Part shown: positions 8,703 through 15,251 of the stretch, one piece after another | Numbering within the stretch: the first letter of the stretch is position 1 | How the letters are laid out: every line of letters begins with the position of its first letter | From: Pseudomonadota bacterium | GTDB lineage: Bacteria > Pseudomonadota > Alphaproteobacteria > Acetobacterales > Acetobacteraceae | NCBI GenBank assembly: GCA_021808205.1 | Contig: JAKBCD010000003.1 | Span: 1 to 18,253, forward strand | DNA: 18,253 nucleotides | Direction: 5' to 3' | Notes under the pieces: generated by a model | Databases searched by the model: none | What the model saw: only the letters and a program-made list of their open reading frames with translations | What the model was told of the DNA's origin: nothing | Program-made: the position numbers and the translations under genes

Positions 8703-10555
8703 AGGGCGCTCCTGACGAGATTTTGGGCGGCGGGCAGAAAAGCCGCGATTTTTTCGATGATTTTGGTGGCGGTGATGGGCGAGCCGTCGAAATGCACGGC
8801 GCGTTTGAGCTTGGCCGGGCTTTCTTCCAGCTCGTTGATGAGCAGGGTGCGGAGCTGGCCGTCGCGGTTCTGCTCCACGACGAAGATTTGGTCGTGCGCG
8901 GCGATGAAGTTGCGGACATCGTCGTTGAAGGGGAAGGCGCGGATGCGGAGCAGGTCGAGATTGATGTTGTGGCGGGCGAGGATTTCCTGTGCCTCGCGCA
9001 TGGCGGGGCTGGTGGAGCCGTAATAGATGGCGCCGATTTTTGTTGCGGTATCGGCGGAAATGAGCTGCGGCGGCGGGACGAGGGATTCGGCGGTGCGGAA
9101 TTTTTTCAGCAGGCGTTCCATGTTATCGGCATAGGCCGTGCCGGATTCGGTGTATTTGGCGTAACGGTCCTTCGATGTGCCGCGGGTGAAATAGGCGCCG
9201 CGCGTGGGGTGGGTGCCGGGATAGGTGCGGTAGGGGATGCCGTCGCCATCCACATCGAGATAACGGCCGAAATCCGAGCCTGCTTCCAGCTCGGCTTCGG
9301 TCATCACCTTGCCGCGATCCATGTGGCGGGAATCATCCCAGGTGAGGGGGCGGCAGAGGCGTTCGTTCATGCCGATATCGAGGTCGAGCATGACGAAAAT
9401 GGGGGTTTGCAGCCGGTCGGCGAGGTCGAAGGCCTGGGCGGAGAAGAGGAAGCTCTCATGCGGGTCTTCAGGGAAAAGCAGCACATGCTTGGTGTCGCCG
9501 TGGCTGGCATAGGCGGCGGCGAGGATGTCGCATTGCTGGGTGCGGGTGGGCATGCCGGTGGAGGGGCCGGCGCGTTGCACGTCGAACAGCACGGCGGGGA
9601 TTTCGGCGAAATAGGCGAGGCCGAGGAATTCCTGCATCAGCGAGATGCCGGGGCCGGAGGTGGCGGTGAAGGCGCGCGCGCCGTTCCAGCCAGCACCTAT
9701 GACCATGCCGATGGAGGCGATTTCGTCCTCGGCCTGGACGATGGCGAAGTTGTTTTTGCCCGTTTCCTGATCCACCCGGTAGCGGGTGCAATATTTGGTG
9801 AAGGCTTCCACCAGCGAGGTGGAAGGAGTGATGGGATACCAGGCGGCGACGGTGGCGCCCGCATATACGGCACCGAGGGCGGCGGCGGTGTTGCCGTCTA
9901 TGGTGATGCGGTCTCCCACCTGGTCTGACCGGCGGATGGTGAGGCCGATGGGGCCGTTGAGATGGGTGAGCGCGTAATCGCGCCCCATGTGCAGGGCGTG
10001 GATGTTGGGCGGGATGAGTTTTTCCTTGGCGCGGAACTGCTCTTTGATGAGGGTTTCGATGACCTCGATCTCGATATCGAGCAATGCCGCCAGCGCGCCA
10101 ACGTAGATGATGTTTTTGAAGAGCTGGCGCTGGCGCGGGTCGGCATATTCGCGGTTGCAAAGCTCGGTGAGCGGCATGCCGATGATGTTGATGTCATCAC
10201 GGAATTTGCCTTGCGGAATGGCGCGGGTGGAATCGTAGAAGAGATAGCCGCCGGGAACGATGGAGGCGATGTCCTGGTCCCAGGTTTGCGGGTTCATCGC
10301 CACCATTAAATCGGTGCCGTCGCGCGCGCCAAGGTGGCCTGCTTCCGACACGCGGATTTCGTACCATGTGGGCAGGCCCTGGATGTTGCTGGGGAAGATG
10401 TTGCGCGTGGCAACGGGCACGCCCATGCGGATGATGGATTTGCCGAAGAGCTGGTTGGCGCTGGCCGAGCCGGAGCCGTTGACGTTGGCGAATTTGATGA
10501 CGAAGCCGTTGATGGCGGTGATGGCTTGCGCCTGTTGTTTTACGATTTGCAGCAT
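8699..10555 (-). CDS. korA: 2-oxoacid:ferredoxin oxidoreductase, fused gamma-alpha subunit
   Basis: Partner of KorB. The 618-residue product fuses an N-terminal gamma domain (about 1-200, with VNGSGSASANQLFGKSIIRMG near 25-45) to an alpha domain carrying the pyrimidine-binding motif YPITPSTSLVE at 240-250. Further on are QAEDEIASIGMVIGAGWNGARA, TATSGPGISLMQEFLGLA, and a C-terminal transketolase-like part ending in a VEQNRDGQLRTLL segment. This gamma-alpha fusion is the two-subunit KOR design found in many aerobic actinobacteria and proteobacteria. The ATG chosen (10553-10555) is the first codon giving gamma-domain sequence; upstream frame is Arg/Pro-rich antisense-like noise. It overlaps the end of the upstream FAD/ferredoxin gene by 16 bases and korB by four. 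Confidence 0.9.
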   Translation of the reverse strand: MLQIVKQQAQAITAINGFVIKFANVNGSGSASANQLFGKSIIRMGVPVATRNIFPSNIQGLPTWYEIRVSEAGHLGARDGTDLMVAMNPQTWDQDIASIVPGGYLFYDSTRAIPQGKFRDDINIIGMPLTELCNREYADPRQRQLFKNIIYVGALAALLDIEIEVIETLIKEQFRAKEKLIPPNIHALHMGRDYALTHLNGPIGLTIRRSDQVGDRITIDGNTAAALGAVYAGATVAAWYPITPSTSLVEAFTKYCTRYRVDQETGKNNFAIVQAEDEIASIGMVIGAGWNGARAFTATSGPGISLMQEFLGLAYFAEIPAVLFDVQRAGPSTGMPTRTQQCDILAAAYASHGDTKHVLLFPEDPHESFLFSAQAFDLADRLQTPIFVMLDLDIGMNERLCRPLTWDDSRHMDRGKVMTEAELEAGSDFGRYLDVDGDGIPYRTYPGTHPTRGAYFTRGTSKDRYAKYTESGTAYADNMERLLKKFRTAESLVPPPQLISADTATKIGAIYYGSTSPAMREAQEILARHNINLDLLRIRAFPFNDDVRNFIAAHDQIFVVEQNRDGQLRTLLINELEESPAKLKRAVHFDGSPITATKIIEKIAAFLPAAQNLVRSAL

Positions 10556-12330
10556 GAAGCCCCCGCTTTGGCGGTGGTGAGGAGAAAGCGTTGCATGTCC
10601 CAGGCGCCGGTTGGGCAGCGCTCGGCGCACATGCCGCAATGCAGGCACACATCTTCGTCTTTGACCATGACGCGGCCTGTGTGCAGCGGGCCGGAGACGT
10701 AGAGGTCTTGGGTGAGGTTTTGCGCCGGGGCGCTGAGGCGGGTGCGCAGCTCCGGTTCTTCGGCGTTTTCGACGAAGCTGATGCAATCGGTGGGGCAGAT
10801 ATCGGTGCAGCCGTCACATTCGATGCAGAGATTGTCTGAGAAGACGGTTTGCACGTCGCAATTCAGGCAGCGCTCGGCTTCGGCGAGGGCGAGGCCAAGG
10901 TCGAAGCCGAGCTCGACCTCGGCCTTGATGTTGTTAAGGGTTATGGATTTCTCGGCATGGGGCACGGGGATGCGGCGGTCATCGGAAATCTCGTTGCCGT
11001 AGCTCCATTCGTGAATGCCCATTTTCTGGCTGGCGAGGGTGACATCCGGTGGCGGCCGGTCGCGTAGAATATCTTTGCCGGTGCAGAGAAGGTCGATGGA
11101 GATGGCGGCCTGATGGCCATGGGCGACGGCCCAGATGATGTTCTTGGGGCCGAAGGCGGAATCGCCGCCGAAGAAAACGCGCGGGTGGGTGGAGCGGAAG
11201 CTGGTTTCGTCCACCACCGGCATGCCCCATTTGTCGAATTCGATGCCGGCATCGCGCTCGATCCATGGGAAGGTGTTTTCCTGGCCGACGGCGATGAGGA
11301 CATCGTCGCAGGGCATGTGTACATCCGGCTCGCCGGCGGGGATGAGGTTGCGGCGGCCTTTGGCGTCGTACGCGGCTTTTACCTTTTCGAAGACCATGCC
11401 GGTGAGCTTGCCGTTTGCGTGGATGAATTCCTTGGGCACCAGGAAATTGAGGATGGGAATGTCCTCGTGCATCGCGTCTTCTTTTTCCCACGGGCTGGCT
11501 TTCATTTCCTGGAAGCCGGAGCGGACCACGACTTTTACGTCCTCGCCGCCCAGGCGGCGGGCGGAGCGGCAGCAATCCATGGCCGTGTTGCCGCCGCCGA
11601 GCACGATGACGCGCTTGCCGATGGAGTTTATGTGGCCGAAGGAGATGGAGGAAAGCCAGTCTATGCCCAGATGGATGCTGGCGGCGGCCTCCTGGCGGCC
11701 GGGAAGATCGAGGTCGCGCCCGCGCGGGGCGCCGGTGCCGATGAAGATGGCATCAAACCCGTCATCCAGCACGGCTTTGAGGCTGCTGACGCGCGTGTTG
11801 TAGCGGCGGGTGATGCCGAGATTTTCGATATAGGCGCATTCCTCGTCGAGCACCGTGTCTGGCAGGCGGAATTTGGGGATTTGCGTGCGCATCATGCCGC
11901 CGCCGGCAACGTTGTCGTCGAACAGGGTGATGTCGTAGCCGAGCGGGGCGAGGTCTCGCGCCACGGTGAGCGAGGCGGGGCCGGCGCCGATGAGGGCGAT
12001 GCGGTTGCCGTTTTTTTGCGTGGCAGGCTTGGGCAGGAGGGTTGCTATGCCGTCTTTATAATCGGCGGCAACGCGCTTCAGGCGGCAGATGGCGACGGGT
12101 TGTTCTTCCACGCGGCCGCGGCGGCAGGCGGGTTCGCAAGGGCGGTCGCACACGCGGCCGAGAATGCCGGGGAAGACGTTGGACTGCCAGTTGAGCATAT
12201 AGGCATCGGTATAACGCCCGGCGGCGATGAGGCGGATATATTCAGGGACCGGCGTGTGGGCCGGGCAGGCATATTGGCAATCGACGACTTTATGGAAAAA
12301 GCCGGGATCGCTGATATTGGTTGGCTGCAA
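10540..12330 (-). CDS. GltD-like FAD/NADPH oxidoreductase with C-terminal 2[4Fe-4S] ferredoxin domain
   Basis: Probable electron-transfer partner of KorAB, passing electrons between NADP(H) and ferredoxin clusters. The N-terminal Cys-rich domain (Cys18, 22, 61, 65, 69, 82) resembles that of glutamate-synthase small subunits. The FAD motif LIGAGPAS is at 113-120, and the NAD(P)H motif VLGGGNTAMD at 243-252. The FAD-closing GGDSAFGPKNIIWAVAHGHQAA lies near 388-409. Two ferredoxin motifs follow: CIECDGCTDICP at 502-513 and CLHCGMCAERCP at 562-573. No glutamate-synthase large subunit is nearby, so it is not a true GltD. The TTG at 12328-12330 is preferred because GGAGG sits eight bases upstream; a TTG at 12357 is also in frame. 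Length is 596 residues. Confidence 0.85.
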   Translation of the reverse strand: MQPTNISDPGFFHKVVDCQYACPAHTPVPEYIRLIAAGRYTDAYMLNWQSNVFPGILGRVCDRPCEPACRRGRVEEQPVAICRLKRVAADYKDGIATLLPKPATQKNGNRIALIGAGPASLTVARDLAPLGYDITLFDDNVAGGGMMRTQIPKFRLPDTVLDEECAYIENLGITRRYNTRVSSLKAVLDDGFDAIFIGTGAPRGRDLDLPGRQEAAASIHLGIDWLSSISFGHINSIGKRVIVLGGGNTAMDCCRSARRLGGEDVKVVVRSGFQEMKASPWEKEDAMHEDIPILNFLVPKEFIHANGKLTGMVFEKVKAAYDAKGRRNLIPAGEPDVHMPCDDVLIAVGQENTFPWIERDAGIEFDKWGMPVVDETSFRSTHPRVFFGGDSAFGPKNIIWAVAHGHQAAISIDLLCTGKDILRDRPPPDVTLASQKMGIHEWSYGNEISDDRRIPVPHAEKSITLNNIKAEVELGFDLGLALAEAERCLNCDVQTVFSDNLCIECDGCTDICPTDCISFVENAEEPELRTRLSAPAQNLTQDLYVSGPLHTGRVMVKDEDVCLHCGMCAERCPTGAWDMQRFLLTTAKAGASCCKS

Positions 12331-12371
12331 CCTTCTTCCCTCCGTGCAGCCCGTCAAGCGGGCTGGAACGG

Positions 12372-12479
12372 CGGCTTTTGCGGGGCATGCAATGGCCTGT
12401 ATTCAAGCTGCTAGCGGGGTGTTCTGTTTATCCGCAGCCCGGACGGCGGCTGCGGCGCAAAACATAGGCGCAAAAGCCG
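12372..12479. repeat. 11-bp inverted repeat with internal 13-bp-spaced direct repeat in the divergent spacer
   Basis: CGGCTTTTGCG at 12372-12382 is the exact reverse complement of CGCAAAAGCCG at 12469-12479, with 86 bases between them. The right arm lies within a direct repeat of GGCGCAAAA at 12454-12462 and 12467-12475, a spacing of 13 bases. The block lies upstream of the divergently transcribed KOR operon, so regulator binding is possible. No known operator was recognized, and chance is not excluded. Confidence 0.4.
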
Positions 12480-12562
12480 TGACCGGGCAATGGGCGGAAC
12501 GAAAGCGTGAAAGCCGCCGCCATGGGGCTGGCTGAGGTGGCGCGGGCTGGAGTTTGTAAGGT

Positions 12563-12591
12563 TTGATTACCCCGGCATGGCTACCTATATG
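12563..12591 (+). promoter_or_regulatory. Candidate sigma-70-type promoter for the DUF1285-Nudix-cca unit
   Basis: TTGATT at 12563-12568 and TATATG at 12586-12591 are separated by exactly 17 bases. Each matches the sigma-70 consensus at four of six positions. They lie about 70 bases before the preferred ATG of the DUF1285 gene. Placement and spacing support it, but the hexamers are weak. Confidence 0.3.
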
Positions 12592-12660
12592 CCTAAAGCA
12601 TCGCGGATTTGACGGTAAGGAAGGCATGAGGTGACTGAGAGGGGGGAGCAGGAGCGTGTA

Positions 12661-13194
12661 ATGACTGCCCCGGTGTGCCGCGTGACGGCGTGCGCAAGCC
12701 TGCCGTTTGTTATTAAACGCGATGGGACCTGGCTGTATAAGGGCAGCCCGATTACGCGCAAGCCCATGGTGTGCTTGTTCTCGACCATTTTGCAGCGCGA
12801 TGGGGAGGGACGTTATTGGCTGGAAACGCCAGCCGAACGCGGTACGATTGAGGTGGAGGATGCGCCCTTCGTGGCGGTGGAGATGGATTGGAACGGCCAG
12901 GGCAAGGACCAGGTTTTGTGTTTCCGCACCAATGTAGACCAATGCGTGGTGGCGGGGCCGGAACACCCGATACGCGTGGCGCATGATTTGCTGAGCTGCG
13001 AGCCGACGCCTTATCTTCGGGTGCGTGATGGAAAGGGCAGATACCCGATTGAGGCGCGGATTAACCGCGCGACCTATTACGAGCTGGTTGCGCTGGCCGA
13101 GCCGGGTATGGTGCGCGGGCGCAAGGTGCTGGGCGTGTGGAGCGACGGGGTGTTTTTTCCGCTGGGTGATTTGCCTGCCGGGTGTTGCGATTAA
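12661..13194 (+). CDS. DUF1285 family protein
   Basis: Conserved alphaproteobacterial protein of unknown biochemical role; I assign only the family. The 177-residue product shows the DUF1285 pattern: RDGTWLYKGSPITRKPMVCLFSTIL near the N-terminus (about 20-44), then YWLETPAERGTIEVEDAPFVAVE. It continues with RTNVDQCVVAGPEHPIRV and ends with LGVWSDGVFFPLG. No signal peptide or membrane segment is visible, so it is probably cytoplasmic. The ATG at 12661 is preferred, with AGGAG six bases upstream; a GTG at 12631 preceded by AAGGAAGG would add ten residues and is also possible. It is followed after 18 bases by the Nudix gene, and the order DUF1285-Nudix-cca is recurrent in the group. Confidence 0.85.
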   Translation: MTAPVCRVTACASLPFVIKRDGTWLYKGSPITRKPMVCLFSTILQRDGEGRYWLETPAERGTIEVEDAPFVAVEMDWNGQGKDQVLCFRTNVDQCVVAGPEHPIRVAHDLLSCEPTPYLRVRDGKGRYPIEARINRATYYELVALAEPGMVRGRKVLGVWSDGVFFPLGDLPAGCCD

Positions 13195-13212
13195 AACCAG
13201 AGGCGGCGCAGC

Positions 13213-13770
13213 ATGAATACGGATGAGCTGCGGGCGCGGTTATGCGCGACGGTGCCGCGCCAGGAATTGCCGCTGGCGGGCAACCGCGCGGCGGCCGTGC
13301 TGGTGGCGCTGGAGCCTGGGCGCGGCGTGTGGCTGACCCGGCGCAGTACCAGGATGATGAACCATGCCGGGCAGGTGGCGTTTCCGGGGGGGAAGCTGGA
13401 CCCTGAAGATGCCTCGGTGGAGGCGGCGGCGCTGCGTGAGGCGTGGGAGGAAATTGGGCTTGACCCGCATGGTGTGGAAATTTTGGGGCGGCTGGATGAG
13501 CAGGTGACTGTGACCGGGTTCCACATGACGCCGGTGGCGGCGCTGGTGCCGCCCGGTGTGCGGGTGAGCATTGCCTCGGACGAGGTGGTGGAGGTGTTCA
13601 GCCTGCCTTTTGCGGACCTGTTGGACCCGGCCTTGCCGCACCGGCGCATTGCCAGCGCAGAAGGGCATGAGCGGCAGTTTTATGTGTGGCCGCATGAGCG
13701 GCATGTGATCTGGGGTGCCACGGCGGAGATATTGCGCCAGCTGGCTGCGCGGCTGCGGGGGGCGGCTTGA
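13213..13770 (+). CDS. CoA pyrophosphatase-type Nudix hydrolase
   Basis: Likely hydrolyses CoA or related CoA disulfides and acyl-CoAs to phosphopantetheine and 3',5'-ADP. The 185-residue product contains the CoA-specific signature WLTRRSTRMMNHAGQVAFPGG (about residues 36-56). It runs straight into the Nudix helix ALREAWEEIGL with the metal-binding Glu residues. The insertion of about one residue between the two parts is normal for NudL/NUDT7-like enzymes. The C-terminus has GATAEILRQLA, also typical of the family. Its stop overlaps the TTG that could start cca (TTGA), so the two are translationally close. Confidence 0.9.
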   Translation: MNTDELRARLCATVPRQELPLAGNRAAAVLVALEPGRGVWLTRRSTRMMNHAGQVAFPGGKLDPEDASVEAAALREAWEEIGLDPHGVEILGRLDEQVTVTGFHMTPVAALVPPGVRVSIASDEVVEVFSLPFADLLDPALPHRRIASAEGHERQFYVWPHERHVIWGATAEILRQLAARLRGAA

Positions 13771-13775
13771 TTATT

Positions 13776-14936
13776 ATGCCCGGCATGGCGGCGATATGGG
13801 CGGCGTTGCCCGAGGCGCGGGTGGTGGGTGGCGCGGTGCGCGACTGGCTGGCCGGGCGCGAGGTGGCGGATGTGGATTTTGCCGTGCCGCTGGCGCCCGA
13901 TGTGGTGATGGCGCGCGCGGCGGCGGCGGGGCTGAAGGCGGTGCCGACCGGCATTGCCCATGGCACCGTGACGCTGGTGGCGGAAGGCCACGGTTTTGAG
14001 GTGACAAGCCTGCGGCGCGATGTTGAGACGGATGGGCGCCATGCGGTGGTGGCGTTTACCGATGACTGGGAAGAAGATGCCGCGCGGCGGGATTTTACCA
14101 TTAATGCCATGTCCGCCGCGCGGGATGGCACGGTGTATGATTATTTTGGCGGGCGGGCGGATTTGGCGGCGGGAAGAGTCCGCTTTGTCGGCCAGGCGGC
14201 GGCGCGGATTGAAGAGGATTATTTGCGCATATTGCGGTTTTTCCGGTTTTTTGCCCGTTATGGGCGGGGCGCGCCGGATGCTGAGGCGGTGGCGGCGGTT
14301 ATGGCGCTGCGGGCAGGGGTAAACACACTCTCCGCCGAGCGCGTGTGGAGCGAGATTAAGCGGATATTAATGGCGCCGGACCCGGTGTTTTCCGTGCGGC
14401 TGATGGCGGAAACAGGCGTGCTGCTTTTGCTGTTGCCCGGTGCGGATGTAGCGCGGCTGGTGGCGCTGGTGGCGGCGGGGGCGCCGGTGGACCCGATGTT
14501 GCGTGTGGCGGCACTGTGGCGCGGGGATGTTGCCGGTTTTGCGGCACGCTGGCGGTTGAGCGCAGCTGAGGCGGCGCGGCTGGAGGCGCTGATGATGCCG
14601 AACCATCTACGCCCGGAATATGATGATGCGGCCTTGCGCCGGGCCTTGGCTGATACGCCAAGTGAGGTGCTGGTGGACCGCATTTGGCTGACGGGCCGTG
14701 CGGGGCCGGGCTGGGAGGCGCTGCGGGCGCGGCTTTTACGCATGGCGCGGCCGGTTTTTCCGCTGCAGGGGCGCGATTTGGCGGTGCTGGGCATGAAGCC
14801 CGGGCCGGGGATGGGCGAGGCGCTGCGCGCCGCCCGGGCCTGGTGGCTGGAAGGCGGGTGTGTGGCCGGTGCCGCTGCCTGCCTGGCGCGGGTGAAGGAG
14901 GCGGTAGATGGTGATGGAAGAGCGTTTGGCCCGTGA
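13776..14936 (+). CDS. cca: CCA-adding tRNA nucleotidyltransferase (class II)
   Basis: Adds or repairs the CCA end of tRNAs. The 386-residue product has VVGGAVRDWLAG at 16-27, the catalytic pair in DVDFAV (Asp32, Asp34) and RRDFTINAM at 104-112. It also has DYFGGRADL, RIEEDYLRILRFFRFFARYG in the neck, and SAERVWSEIKRIL. No C-terminal HD domain is visible, so it is the short alphaproteobacterial form. Possible starts are TTG 13767 (overlapping the Nudix stop), ATG 13776 and ATG 13785; 13776 is a compromise. It ends exactly where recognizable IS66-like debris begins, and its last residues are variable in the family, so slight 3' alteration by the insertion cannot be excluded. Confidence 0.94.
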   Translation: MPGMAAIWAALPEARVVGGAVRDWLAGREVADVDFAVPLAPDVVMARAAAAGLKAVPTGIAHGTVTLVAEGHGFEVTSLRRDVETDGRHAVVAFTDDWEEDAARRDFTINAMSAARDGTVYDYFGGRADLAAGRVRFVGQAAARIEEDYLRILRFFRFFARYGRGAPDAEAVAAVMALRAGVNTLSAERVWSEIKRILMAPDPVFSVRLMAETGVLLLLLPGADVARLVALVAAGAPVDPMLRVAALWRGDVAGFAARWRLSAAEAARLEALMMPNHLRPEYDDAALRRALADTPSEVLVDRIWLTGRAGPGWEALRARLLRMARPVFPLQGRDLAVLGMKPGPGMGEALRAARAWWLEGGCVAGAAACLARVKEAVDGDGRAFGP

Positions 14937-15132
14937 GACTACCAGGGCAACCGCTCCCGGCGCAAAATCTGCTCCGGCTCCGCACGCGGCCACTTCCGCC
15001 GCCGACCCTCGCCAGTTATAATCGTTATATGCATCACACTATGACCGCTGCTGCGCTCTTAAGTTGAGACTTAAGAGCGCAGCAGCACGCTCATGCTGTG
15101 ATCTCGCAAGACGGCTCCCACCGGAGGCTTAC
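14937..15132 (-). mobile_element. Degenerate left end of an IS66-like insertion sequence
   Basis: Reading the minus strand from ATG 15032-15034, the translation begins MHITIITGEGRRRKW. This resembles the start of IS66-family OrfA proteins (ITG-x-x-RRR-x-W). About nine codons later the frame must shift by one to continue with ADFAPGAVALVVSRA, matching the OrfA segment APGA-x-x-x-x-VAR. The fragment then stops near the end of cca. About 70 bases upstream of the ATG, 15103-15132 reads on the minus strand as GTAAGCCTCCGGTG followed by GGAGCCGTCTTGC, like an IS66 terminal repeat starting GTAAGC. No orfB or right end is present. Family assignment is from pattern recognition; the boundary at cca is approximate. 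Confidence 0.6.
15047..15086. repeat. Perfect 18-bp inverted repeat with 4-base loop
   Basis: GCTGCTGCGCTCTTAAGT at 15047-15064 pairs perfectly with ACTTAAGAGCGCAGCAGC at 15069-15086, with TGAG between them. On the minus strand it ends about 12 bases before the ATG of the IS66-like orfA remnant, so it is in that gene's leader and would hide its ribosome site in read-through transcripts. There is no T-run after either side, which argues against a rho-independent terminator. Confidence 0.8.
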
Positions 15133-15251
15133 TTCCGAACGATAGCCAGATCGCTTGCATCCGGTGAACTGACGCGGGCCTTACTTTTTCAGGTGTCGCT
15201 GCGGCGATATTGAACGCGGCCTCGCTCGCTTCAGGCGTCTGTCACCACCGC
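15133..15251. other. Spacer between IS66-like remnant and esterase gene
   Basis: Bases 15133-15251 hold no open reading frame I would support. Together with the IS66-like remnant they make up the 315-base gap between cca and the esterase. No clear terminator for the esterase was found. A second GTAAGG-type start (minus strand, near 15185) recalls the IS terminal repeat but is too short to call. Confidence 0.45.

Noticed and set aside
8723..9928. Long plus-strand open frame (401 codons) opposite korA
   Set aside because: It is Gly/Ala/Glu-rich low-complexity translation antisense to a gene with clear domain motifs; in GC-rich DNA such mirror frames are expected.
11113..12414. Plus-strand open frame (433 codons) opposite the FAD/ferredoxin gene
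   Set aside because: No recognizable domain; composition is typical of an antisense shadow and the opposite strand has complete FAD, NADPH and Fe-S motifs.
12403..12984. Minus-strand open frame through the divergent spacer into the DUF1285 gene
   Set aside because: No family similarity and mostly antisense to a conserved gene; the part in the spacer is low-complexity.
15017..15022. Exact TATAAT as a plus-strand -10 box
   Set aside because: No acceptable -35 hexamer 16-18 bases upstream, no plus-strand gene downstream, and it falls within orfA-like codons.
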